14,927 nucleotides of DNA from an uncultured Dermabacteraceae bacterium (GTDB lineage: Bacteria > Actinomycetota > Actinomycetes > Actinomycetales > Dermabacteraceae): positions 1-14,927 of the forward strand of contig CALTZZ010000052.1 in NCBI GenBank assembly GCA_943913905.1, read 5' to 3'. Positions 6,819 to 13,838 of the stretch are shown here, piece after piece. Positions within the stretch are counted from its first letter, which is position 1. Every line of letters starts with the position of its first letter. Position numbers and translations under genes: made by a program. The notes beneath the pieces are model-generated. The model was given only the letters and a program-made list of their open reading frames with translations, made no database searches and was not told where the DNA came from.

Positions 6819-8771
6819 CTACTCCTGCTCGGGCGCGCTTTGTTCTTCAGCTATGGCGCATACCGCATCACGCATCGACTGCGGATGGATCACTTCCGCC
6901 GCTCCTCGAGCCTCGAATACTGCGGCGATGAGTGCGTGCGGAATTTCCGTTGAAATGAGAGCACACGAGCGCCCGGTTGCCGGATCGAGGCGAGGTGCGG
7001 TTGCGTCGAAGGCGTCAAAGATCCACGACGCCGAAGGGGCAACGCTCACGATGATGGGCTCGCGTGGCAACTGTGAGAGCAGAGTGGGTGTGGTGAAGTC
7101 TCCTGGATCCGGCGCAGCCGGGTCCCCCGGCTCCCATTCCGCGACGATGCGGTCAGCGCGAAACTCGCGCACGCTATCCGTGAGGGCGCAGTGCGCTTCG
7201 ATATAGACGGTGCCGAACATCGATAGCGTGCCAATGGGCGTGATGTCTCGGATACTGACGCCGTGACGTGACGGAATCGAATACATAATTCGCACCGCTG
7301 TCTCGGTGTTGCACGCGTGTGCGACGAGTGAACTTAGTGCTGCATGATCGTACTCAACATCAGACTCCTCGCCCACTTCGTGTTCGCGCAAATGGTCCGC
7401 GCTCAACATTCCAGTCAAGAGGGTGCGCACATTGACGATTGCTTCCCGCTCAAACTCGGTATCAATGGACTCGAGTGCTTCGAGCCCCAAGAGGAGGGCG
7501 GAGGCTTCGGGCGGCGTGAAAGTGAGCGGTGTAGCGAGGCCGTCGGCTCCGCTGATAGTAACGATGCCGTCGTCCCAACGTGCATCGATCACCCGATCGA
7601 TTCCGGTGGAATAGTCCGCCGAAAGATAGAGGGTGTGGAGATCCTTTTCCAGCTGCTCCCCTGTGAGGTCAAAATGCGCGGCCATGTCTGCAAACTCAAC
7701 CGAACCGTGGCTGTACACGTACGCAACTTCGGCGCTGAGACGCGTCAATTCGTCGTCGCTGGACGTGACAGTGCGGAGCTTGGGCCTGCGCTGTTCAGGC
7801 AGATGGGCGAAGGCGTCGCGCGTCAACGACGCAGGCCCCTGATGCTGGAGTGCGATTCGCGAACGAATACTCCGCCATTCATCTGCAACTGAGGAATCGC
7901 CAGACAGGAACACCCACTGGGGCTCGGCGAGAGCGCGTGCGAGGACGTGTTGCGCGTCCGTTCCTCGCACGGTGAACTGCGATTCGGCGGGGTCAACGCC
8001 GCTCAGCTCGCGGAGCGTCAGCGCCTTATACGGTTCGGCAGTTACCGTCACGTCGCCATCATCCGGAGTATCGTCGGATCGGGCCAGGGCTCCGGCAATG
8101 GACGCCATGCTGTCGCGCTCCGCACGCGCCGGGCCCTCATCCTTCGGGACACTCTCAATCCTGCTGACGCGAAAGAGGCGCTCCGCTTCCCGATCGCGGT
8201 CGTAACCGAGCACGTATTCCCGACCGGCGTACACACCGACGTCCCACGGTTCGAGAGTGCGCGTCACGGGCGAGGCACCAGGGGCGGCGCGGTACCAGAA
8301 AGCCACTGAGCGGCCCTCTGCCACCGCTTCCACGAGAGGTCCGAACGCCACCGAAGCCCCGAGCGTCCCATGCCCGTTTCTGGCGTTGACAGCGATTCCT
8401 GCGGCGGCGAGCTTTGCCCTCACCCGTGCAGCGATCCCCGAGCCGCGGTCCGTGTTCCACATGGCGCTGGCAGCCGCCAGCACCGCACGCTCTTCCGGGC
8501 CCGGGCTAAACGAATGACCATCTCCGCTCCCCTCCACGATCCGATAGCGGGAGATGTTGGGCTGGATGGGATCTGGCTCGGTCCGAATATCTAGGCCGAT
8601 ATTGCTGAGCCTCGCGAGGTCTCGCACGAATTGACGACGGCGACTGACCGTTGGACCGTCGCCGTATCCGGGCACGAGCGACAACAGTTCGTCTCGGGAA
8701 AGACCGCGGTATGTAGCGGCGAGCGTCAGGGCCAGACTTAGCAGGCGTTCAACATTCGAGGTAGAAGGCAC
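6819..8771 (-). CDS. pafBC: Fused PafB-PafC, WYL-domain transcription regulator
   Basis: The 650-residue protein is a tandem of two HTH-WYL units, the arrangement of PafB and PafC joined in one chain. In mycobacteria PafBC activates much of the LexA-independent DNA damage response, and natural fusions are known (Arthrobacter). First unit: winged-helix region about 5-65, WYL domain about 143-207 with REYVLGY (184-190) in place of the canonical WYL strand and the Arg-containing LFRVSRI (199-205). Second unit: helix-turn-helix region about 337-390, WYL domain about 478-546 with TVYIEAH (521-527) and EFRADRI (536-542). A C-terminal extension of about 100 residues follows. Start GTG 8771 has no Shine-Dalgarno sequence but lies 6 bases after TAGACT, as in leaderless actinobacterial genes. 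It sits ahead of tatA as in Mycobacterium, but no pafA or other Pup-proteasome gene is in the window. DNA targets here are unknown. Confidence 0.88.
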   Translation of the reverse strand: MPSTSNVERLLSLALTLAATYRGLSRDELLSLVPGYGDGPTVSRRRQFVRDLARLSNIGLDIRTEPDPIQPNISRYRIVEGSGDGHSFSPGPEERAVLAAASAMWNTDRGSGIAARVRAKLAAAGIAVNARNGHGTLGASVAFGPLVEAVAEGRSVAFWYRAAPGASPVTRTLEPWDVGVYAGREYVLGYDRDREAERLFRVSRIESVPKDEGPARAERDSMASIAGALARSDDTPDDGDVTVTAEPYKALTLRELSGVDPAESQFTVRGTDAQHVLARALAEPQWVFLSGDSSVADEWRSIRSRIALQHQGPASLTRDAFAHLPEQRRPKLRTVTSSDDELTRLSAEVAYVYSHGSVEFADMAAHFDLTGEQLEKDLHTLYLSADYSTGIDRVIDARWDDGIVTISGADGLATPLTFTPPEASALLLGLEALESIDTEFEREAIVNVRTLLTGMLSADHLREHEVGEESDVEYDHAALSSLVAHACNTETAVRIMYSIPSRHGVSIRDITPIGTLSMFGTVYIEAHCALTDSVREFRADRIVAEWEPGDPAAPDPGDFTTPTLLSQLPREPIIVSVAPSASWIFDAFDATAPRLDPATGRSCALISTEIPHALIAAVFEARGAAEVIHPQSMRDAVCAIAEEQSAPEQE

Positions 8772-8777
8772 AAAAAT

Positions 8778-8783
8778 AGTCTA
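8778..8783 (-). promoter_or_regulatory. -10 box TAGACT of pafBC, leaderless spacing
   Basis: TAGACT fits the actinobacterial TAnnnT pattern and is followed by six bases (ATTTTT) and then GTG 8771. Transcription would begin at or next to the start codon. No Shine-Dalgarno sequence lies in between and no good -35 is seen at 17 bases. Confidence 0.5.
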
Positions 8784-8785
8784 GT

Positions 8786-8808
8786 GCCGTGCTCCCCCGC
8801 TGCACGGC
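8786..8808. promoter_or_regulatory. Perfect dyad GCCGTGC-N9-GCACGGC in the divergent pafBC/DUF3866 spacer
   Basis: Arms are 8786-8792 and 8802-8808 with a 9-base spacer, giving 16 bases centre to centre. One arm lies two bases upstream of the pafBC -10 and the other near the expected -35 positions of both promoters, so a bound dimer could affect both genes. The binding protein is unknown; PafBC autoregulation is only a guess. Confidence 0.4.
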
Positions 8809-8827
8809 CAGTTGGTCCATGCTGCTC

Positions 8828-8833
8828 TAGGGT
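8828..8833 (+). promoter_or_regulatory. -10 box TAGGGT of the DUF3866 gene, leaderless spacing
   Basis: TAGGGT (TAnnnT) is followed by six bases (GGAGCC) and then ATG 8840, the mirror of the arrangement at pafBC. GGAG is present but only two bases from the ATG, too close for a normal Shine-Dalgarno sequence. Confidence 0.45.
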
Positions 8834-8839
8834 GGAGCC

Positions 8840-9970
8840 ATGATCCGATGGGAAGACGCCACCGTTCTTGAACTGCGCGACGAGTGGCCGGGAATTCAAC
8901 GTGCATGGGTCGAAAGCGCTGTTGACGGATCTCGGCTCAGCGCGATCTCGTACGTGGAAATGACGGGGCACTTGCGACCGGGGCAGCGCATTCGAATAAA
9001 CACGAATGCCGTACGCCGCGGACTGGGGACGGGCGGCGATGCGTTCGTTGTCGCAGACCACGATTCCACGCCGGCCGCCGAAGATTTTCCGGCTGGCCAC
9101 ATGATGAAAGCACGATATACGCCGCTGCAGCTCATGGTCGATGCTGTGGATGATCCGTCGAGCCCTCACCATTCTGCGATTGACTCCACCACTACGCTCA
9201 CCGGCATGCCGGTCGTCGTGGCAGATCTTCATTCGGCTCTCGGCCCCATCGTCGCCGGCATTCGCGAGGAATGGTCCGAGGCGACCGTGGTGTACATCCA
9301 CACGGATTGGGCTGCGCTCCCGGTGGCCTATTCCAAGCTCAATGCGACGCTTCGAGCGGAAGGCCTGCTCCACCGCACTATCAGCGCCGGCCAGGCTATT
9401 GGTGGAGACCGCGAGGCTGTCAGTATTCCGTCGGCCCTCGCGGCTGCGAGTGCCGTAGACGATGCCGACGTCGCAATCGTCACCCAGGGGCCCGGAAATC
9501 TTGGTACCGGAACCACCTGGGGCTACTCGGGGATCGCTGCGGCTGACGTTCTCAATCAGGCGTCAGCGATGGGAGCCGACCCGATCATGGCCCTCCGGGT
9601 TTCGGACGCCGACCCCCGGGACCGACACCGTGGACTCTCGCACCATAGTGACACGGTGCTTGCCACCATGGCGCTCTCGAGTGTCTCACTTGCTGTTCCT
9701 GCCGCTGACGCTCGCGATCCGTTCGACCGTGACGTCGCGGCGGCGCTCGACACCATTGCGGAGCGCCGAGCTCCAAGGAATCTTCCTGCACACCGCAGCA
9801 TCGAGGTTCCGACGGCGGGCCTGGACGCGGCAATCAGAGCCCTACCCGTGACAGTGCGGAGCATGGGTCGTGGCATTGATGACGACCCGAAGGCCTTCCT
9901 CTACTCAGCACTGGCCGGGCGTGCAGCAGCGATCAGTGGTCGACGTCGGCGGTCCCGTACTGCTGAATGA
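8840..9970 (+). CDS. DUF3866 family protein
   Basis: A 376-residue protein that I recognise as DUF3866, a family of unknown function found in actinobacteria and some Firmicutes. Characteristic stretches are the Gly-rich GTGGDAFVV (63-71), GHMMKARYTPLQ (86-97), and a second Gly-rich segment near TQGPGNLGTGTTWGYSGI (about 214-231) that looks like a ligand or nucleotide loop; that reading is inference. There is no signal peptide or membrane segment, so it is probably cytosolic. The C-terminus ends in a basic run (GRRRRSRTAE). It is the only plus-strand gene recognised, divergent from pafBC across 68 bases and convergent with the PH-domain gene, with their last 38 coding bases overlapping. ATG 8840 is the natural start. 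No reaction can be assigned. Confidence 0.85.
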   Translation: MIRWEDATVLELRDEWPGIQRAWVESAVDGSRLSAISYVEMTGHLRPGQRIRINTNAVRRGLGTGGDAFVVADHDSTPAAEDFPAGHMMKARYTPLQLMVDAVDDPSSPHHSAIDSTTTLTGMPVVVADLHSALGPIVAGIREEWSEATVVYIHTDWAALPVAYSKLNATLRAEGLLHRTISAGQAIGGDREAVSIPSALAAASAVDDADVAIVTQGPGNLGTGTTWGYSGIAAADVLNQASAMGADPIMALRVSDADPRDRHRGLSHHSDTVLATMALSSVSLAVPAADARDPFDRDVAAALDTIAERRAPRNLPAHRSIEVPTAGLDAAIRALPVTVRSMGRGIDDDPKAFLYSALAGRAAAISGRRRRSRTAE

Positions 9971-10406
9971 GCGTGTTCAACGCTTTCGCTTGCGCAACCC
10001 CGTACTCACGATCCGCCCGCTGCAAGGCCATCAGCGAGACCGTGTCTCCGTTGGCCAGATCCATGTGCGCCCACGGGTCGCCCACATGAAAGCGAACAGC
10101 AAATAGCTCGGGCCACTCGAAGGTTTGCGTGGAAAAGAGGTTGCGGACGGCGACACCGGCTTCAGTCGCCAGAATTTTGACCGACGCTTGCCGATGGCAG
10201 AACCAGAACACAGCAAGCCCAAACAGGATGAACCCCAGCCGGTCCGTCCAGTGCGAGTTCACTGCGGGTAACGCAATCGCCATGACGACCGATGCAGCAA
10301 CGACGAGCCCGCCGATGGCGTAGGCCCACACCCGCGCCGCCCGCGGTCGAAAGAGGGCCGGCAGGAACGGCTCGCCGGCAGAAGCGTCGCGGTTCAGATC
10401 CGACAT
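9933..10406 (-). CDS. PH-domain membrane protein (bacterial PH6-like)
   Basis: The 157-residue protein starts MSDLNRDASAG, has two hydrophobic spans (about 26-48 and 54-70), and then a C-terminal soluble domain (about 71-140) resembling the bacterial PH domain of small actinobacterial membrane proteins. Its role is not known. ATG 10406 is chosen: it overlaps the end of hisG by 13 bases, whereas longer in-frame extensions to 10508 would overlap hisG by over 100 bases and add an Arg/Cys-rich sequence that looks like a shadow of hisG. The Shine-Dalgarno sequence is weak, so coupling to hisG translation is likely. As I recall, a small membrane protein also follows hisG in mycobacteria. The last 38 bases overlap, tail to tail, the end of the DUF3866 gene. 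Confidence 0.75.
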   Translation of the reverse strand: MSDLNRDASAGEPFLPALFRPRAARVWAYAIGGLVVAASVVMAIALPAVNSHWTDRLGFILFGLAVFWFCHRQASVKILATEAGVAVRNLFSTQTFEWPELFAVRFHVGDPWAHMDLANGDTVSLMALQRADREYGVAQAKALNTLIQQYGTADVDH

Positions 10407-11251
10407 GCCTGGATATCTGTGACGAGGATGGCCCGAGCACCAGCGTCGTACAAACGATCCATCACGTCGTGCAAGCCTTTCCGAGCAACCATGGCTCTCA
10501 CGGCGCACCAGTCGCGGCCGTGAAGAGGCGCCACGGTCGGGGACTCGAACCCGGGAGTGATCGCGACGGCACCTTCCACAAGTGACTCTGGAATGTCGTA
10601 GTCAAGCAGCACGTAGTCGCGTGCAACCAAAACGCTCTTGAGTCGTCTCACCAACACATCGAGCGTGTGCGCAGCATCCTGCGCGAGGTCAAGACCGGGG
10701 CGAGAAAACAAAACTGCTTCGCTCTTCATAATCGGCTCACCGAACGTCGCGAGGCCCGCGGCTCGCAAGGTGCTGCCCGTCTCCACCACGTCTGCAATCA
10801 CATCGGCAATACCGAGCCGGATAGCGCTTTCGACCGCACCATCCAAATGCACTACGTCCGCCGAAACGCCCAACTGGGCCAGATGGGCCTCCACAAGCCC
10901 CTCATAGCTCGTGGCAATACGTGCACCCTCCAGCGACGATTCGTTGCGATCCGTCGGCGCCGGGGCAGCAAAGCGGAAGGTAGACCGGGCAAATCCCAGA
11001 CGCACGATGATGTCGGCGGGCGTTCCCGAATCGATGAGCATGTCCTCGCCCACGACCCCGACATCGACGGTGCCGGTGCCGACGTATGTGGCAATGTCGC
11101 GCGGGCGCAGGAAGAAAAACTCCACCCCGTTGTCGCTATCGACCAGAACCAGTTCTTTGCTCGAAGTTCGGCGTGCGTAACCAGACTCGGATAAGAGTTC
11201 AGTGGCCGGTTCGTGCAGAGCTCCCTTGTTGGGGACGGCTACTCGCAGCAT
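10394..11251 (-). CDS. hisG: ATP phosphoribosyltransferase, long form
   Basis: HisG joins ATP and PRPP to form phosphoribosyl-ATP, the first and feedback-controlled step of histidine synthesis. The 285-residue length and the C-terminal extension of about 75 residues match the hexameric long form, whose ACT-like domain binds histidine. The N-terminus LRVAVPNKGAL is diagnostic; FLRPRDIATYVGTGTVDVGV and the PRPP-loop motif DVVETGSTL (about 154-162) follow. ATG 11251 is chosen because AGAAGGG lies 9 bases upstream and family members begin at this point. A GTG at 11275 that overlaps the hisE stop by four bases would add eight residues and cannot be excluded. It lies directly after hisE, so the first two steps are encoded together; the remaining his genes are not in the window. 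Confidence 0.95.
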   Translation of the reverse strand: MLRVAVPNKGALHEPATELLSESGYARRTSSKELVLVDSDNGVEFFFLRPRDIATYVGTGTVDVGVVGEDMLIDSGTPADIIVRLGFARSTFRFAAPAPTDRNESSLEGARIATSYEGLVEAHLAQLGVSADVVHLDGAVESAIRLGIADVIADVVETGSTLRAAGLATFGEPIMKSEAVLFSRPGLDLAQDAAHTLDVLVRRLKSVLVARDYVLLDYDIPESLVEGAVAITPGFESPTVAPLHGRDWCAVRAMVARKGLHDVMDRLYDAGARAILVTDIQACRI

Positions 11252-11271
11252 TGGAATCTTCCCTTCTGAAC

Positions 11272-11535
11272 TCACAGTTTCGCGTACACCTGCTCGAGGG
11301 TCAGGCCCTTCTTCACCATCATCACCTGCACGTGGTAGAGCAACTGACTAATTTCGAGTGCGGCATCGTCATCGGTCTCGTGTTCGCAGGCCATCCACAC
11401 TTCGGCGGCCTCCTCCACGATTTTCTTTCCAATACCGTGCACTCCTGTATCGAGCTCGCGAACCGTGCCGGAATCTTCCGGGCGGGTCTGAGACTTCTCA
11501 AGGATTTCGGCGTAGAGGGAATCGAACGTTTTCAC
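11272..11535 (-). CDS. hisE: Phosphoribosyl-ATP pyrophosphatase
   Basis: HisE hydrolyses phosphoribosyl-ATP to phosphoribosyl-AMP and pyrophosphate, the second step of histidine synthesis. The 87-residue product is an all-alpha MazG-like protein with GKKIVEEAAEVWMA (36-49), giving the EExxE metal site (41, 42, 45), and EISQLLYH (61-68) carrying a further acidic ligand. It starts at GTG 11535 (VKTFDSLYAE), which fits the family N-terminus, as in Corynebacterium. An upstream GTG at 11556 would add seven residues encoded partly by a seven-G tract (11543-11537). That tract sits just before the chosen GTG and may serve as a Shine-Dalgarno-like sequence; TACTGT (11549-11544) could be a -10 box. The gene lies 75 bases after rpe and 20 before the chosen hisG start. 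Confidence 0.92.
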   Translation of the reverse strand: MKTFDSLYAEILEKSQTRPEDSGTVRELDTGVHGIGKKIVEEAAEVWMACEHETDDDAALEISQLLYHVQVMMVKKGLTLEQVYAKL

Positions 11536-11610
11536 ACCCCCCCACAGTATCGCCACCGCGGTGCGCGGCTCCCACCTGGTTCACACTAAGAGAGCGCTGT
11601 CGATCGCGGA

Positions 11611-12285
11611 CTAGTGAACGTGGTGAGACGCGAGGGTACGCAGCACCTCGATTTCCTTGGCGGCGTCGTCTGCTGAATACACGGCGCTACCAGCAACAAA
11701 GACATTCGCCCCGGCATCGGCGGCCTGTTCGATCGTGGATCGGGAAACACCGCCGTCTACCTGGATGGAGACATCGAGGTTGGTCTCACTGATGGCGCGG
11801 CGTGCCTGACGGATCTTCGGCAGCATCGAATCGAGGAAGGACTGCCCACCGAACCCCGGTTCAACCGTCATGATGAGCACCATGTCGAATTCCCCGAGCA
11901 CATCGAGCAGCGGTTCGATGGGCGTGGCGGGTCGTAGCGCCACGCCAACCGCAGCGCCACACTTCCGAAGCTCGCGCGCGAGGCGGATGGGGGCATTCGA
12001 CGCTTCGATGTGGAACGTCACGGACTGTGCCCCTGCTTCTGCGAAGAGCGGAGCCTGAGTATCGGCATTCTCAATCATCAAGTGCGCGTCCACGGGAATC
12101 GGGCAGCGCTGGACGATCTGCTCCACCATCGAGGGGCCGAAGGTCAGGTTGGGAACAAAATGGTTGTCCATGACGTCCACGTGTGCGGCGTCGGCGGCGG
12201 CGATTCGATCCAGCTCGTGACCGATCTGCATGAAGTCGCTGTTGAGAATGGACGGGTGAATCAGAGTGGACGATGCGGCGTACAT
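11611..12285 (-). CDS. rpe: Ribulose-phosphate 3-epimerase
   Basis: Rpe interconverts D-ribulose 5-phosphate and D-xylulose 5-phosphate in the pentose phosphate pathway. The 224-residue TIM-barrel protein has the N-terminal IHPSILNSDF, metal ligands and catalytic acids in HVDVMDNHFVPNLTFG (H35, D37), VDAHLM (H68) and VDGGV (D177), and the phosphate-binding TVEPGFGG loop (140-147). All expected active-site residues are present. ATG 12285 is chosen because GAAGGG ends 7 bases upstream, overlapping the rsmB stop codon; a longer frame to 12360 runs into rsmB and adds unrelated sequence. The fmt-rsmB-rpe order is common in actinobacteria. Confidence 0.96.
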   Translation of the reverse strand: MYAASSTLIHPSILNSDFMQIGHELDRIAAADAAHVDVMDNHFVPNLTFGPSMVEQIVQRCPIPVDAHLMIENADTQAPLFAEAGAQSVTFHIEASNAPIRLARELRKCGAAVGVALRPATPIEPLLDVLGEFDMVLIMTVEPGFGGQSFLDSMLPKIRQARRAISETNLDVSIQVDGGVSRSTIEQAADAGANVFVAGSAVYSADDAAKEIEVLRTLASHHVH

Positions 12286-12296
12286 GAGCGTGCCCT

Positions 12297-13838
12297 TCAG
12301 GATTGCTTCTTGCGGAACATGGCGAGGAACATGGCGTCGGTCCCGTGAACATGGGGCCACAGCTGCACGAACGGTCCATCCCCGAGGTCGATATCCGTGC
12401 CTGGCAGCACGCCGGAACGAACCGCGTCTCGTGCATCAACCACCTCAATGTCGGGGTGCTTTCGTAGCGCTTCTTTAGCCACGAGGATGGTTTCGGACAC
12501 GTGCGGTGAGCAGGTCACGTAAGCGATAACGCCGCCGGGGGCGGTAGCCGCGATCGCGCTTGCAAGGAGGGCGCGCTGCGTCTTACCCAGCTGGCCGATG
12601 TCCCCTGGCTGCTTCCGCCAGCGCGACTCCGGGCGGCGCCTGAGCGCGCCTAGGCCGGAGCACGGAACGTCGGCAAGAACGCGGGAGAATGCCTCGGGCA
12701 TCCGCTCCCCGATCTCGGTGCCGTCAGCTGTGAGGACATCGACCTCGGCACCAGCATCTACCAGGGTCGCGACGGAGCTACGCACCAGTTCCATGCGATG
12801 TTCTTGCAGTTCAACCGCGACAACTTCGGCGTCGCGTTCGATGCTGAATCCGGCGAGTACTGCGGTCTTGCCGCCGGGTCCCGCACACAGGTCAAGCCAC
12901 GACGCGTCATCTGCAGTCACGTGCTCGTCGGCACCAGCTGCAAGTGCCAGAGCAACGAGCTGCGACCCTTCGTCTTGAACGGCCGCGCGGCCCTCGGCAA
13001 CTGGCGTCGCATCTCCTGGGTCTCCCCCGGGCCAGGTTGCGGCCAGCATCGAATAGTGACCCGGCATCGCCCCGAACTCCTCTAGCTCGGCGGCGTCGGT
13101 CAATCCCGGGCGCATCACGAGACTAACCTTCGGGGCCACGTTGTGCGCTTCGAGCAGTGCCGTCAGTTCTTGAGGATTGCGGCCGTGTGCCTTGAGCGCG
13201 TCACGCAATGCGCGCACCACCCACTCGGGGTGCGAGTACTCGATGGCGATAGACGAATCACTTTGACCGCCGTCCGTACGGGGCGCAATCACCTCGAGCC
13301 ATTCTTCCTTCGTCTTCTCGCCAATCCGCCGCAGTACGGCATTGACGAGTGAAGCAGAACCTGCGCCCGTTACCTCGCGGGCCAATCCGACGGTTTCAGA
13401 AGCCGCTGCGTGAGGCGGAACATCCATATCGAGCATTTGATAGGCGCCGAGCCTCAACACATGGCGCACGTTCGAATCGATCTTGTTCAGCGGGCGATCA
13501 ACGCACTGCGACAACACAGCATCCAATCGGCCCTGAGCGCGGAGCGACCCGTAGAACAGTTCAGTCGCGAACGCTGCGTCTCGGCCAAACACGCGGTGTT
13601 TGCGGAGCACCTTGGGGAACACCAGGTTGGCGTAAGCGTCATTCTCCGTAACCTCGCGGGAGGCCTCGAAAGCGGCCAGACGCGACGGCGTCGATTCCCG
13701 GCGACGGTCCTGGGGACGCGACGCGGAGAACCCCCGACGTGGGCCTCCCTTGCCACGCGAACCACTGCGTTCATGCCCTGCCGCATTCCTGTGGCGTTGC
13801 GTGTGGCCTCCGCGTCCTCGCCGGTTCGTGTCGCTCAT
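12297..13838 (-). CDS. rsmB: 16S rRNA cytosine-C5 methyltransferase, RsmB/NOP family
   Basis: The enzyme methylates a cytosine (C967 in E. coli numbering) of 16S rRNA using S-adenosylmethionine. The 513-residue product has a basic, disordered-looking N-terminal tail (1-50, rich in Arg, Gly, His), a NusB-like RNA-binding domain (about 55-190), and a Rossmann methyltransferase domain with the SAM motif DLCAGPGGKT (316-325), the DVPCSGLG motif (390-397, Cys393) and the TCSPHVSE motif (442-449) with the catalytic Cys443. Both family cysteines are present, so it should be active. The tail is longer than in E. coli RsmB. ATG 13838 overlaps the fmt stop by four bases (ATGA), so translation is probably coupled. 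Confidence 0.95.
   Translation of the reverse strand: MSDTNRRGRGGHTQRHRNAAGHERSGSRGKGGPRRGFSASRPQDRRRESTPSRLAAFEASREVTENDAYANLVFPKVLRKHRVFGRDAAFATELFYGSLRAQGRLDAVLSQCVDRPLNKIDSNVRHVLRLGAYQMLDMDVPPHAAASETVGLAREVTGAGSASLVNAVLRRIGEKTKEEWLEVIAPRTDGGQSDSSIAIEYSHPEWVVRALRDALKAHGRNPQELTALLEAHNVAPKVSLVMRPGLTDAAELEEFGAMPGHYSMLAATWPGGDPGDATPVAEGRAAVQDEGSQLVALALAAGADEHVTADDASWLDLCAGPGGKTAVLAGFSIERDAEVVAVELQEHRMELVRSSVATLVDAGAEVDVLTADGTEIGERMPEAFSRVLADVPCSGLGALRRRPESRWRKQPGDIGQLGKTQRALLASAIAATAPGGVIAYVTCSPHVSETILVAKEALRKHPDIEVVDARDAVRSGVLPGTDIDLGDGPFVQLWPHVHGTDAMFLAMFRKKQS

Noticed and set aside
7344..7892. 182-codon open frame on the plus strand
   Set aside because: Antisense to pafBC, with no start signals or family resemblance.
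8811..8833. TTGGTC upstream of TAGGGT as a PafBC-dependent (RecA-NDp) promoter
   Set aside because: The mycobacterial pattern as I recall it (TTGTCRGTG, 8 bases, TAnnnT) is not met: the 9-base block at the right distance matches at too few positions.
8738..9373. 211-codon open frame on the minus strand
   Set aside because: Runs antisense through the first half of the DUF3866 gene and the divergent promoter region; the sequence resembles no family.
10407..10508. N-terminal extension of the PH-domain protein to 10508
   Set aside because: It would overlap hisG by over 100 bases and gives an Arg/Cys-rich sequence unlike the family; ATG 10406 is more natural.
11556..11568. CCGCG-gtg-CGCGG hairpin between rpe and hisE as a terminator
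   Set aside because: Only a 5-bp stem with a 3-base loop and no T-run; probably chance in GC-rich DNA.
12286..12360. N-terminal extension of rpe to 12360
   Set aside because: It lies inside the end of rsmB; the Shine-Dalgarno sequence before ATG 12285 and the family N-terminus fit the shorter form.
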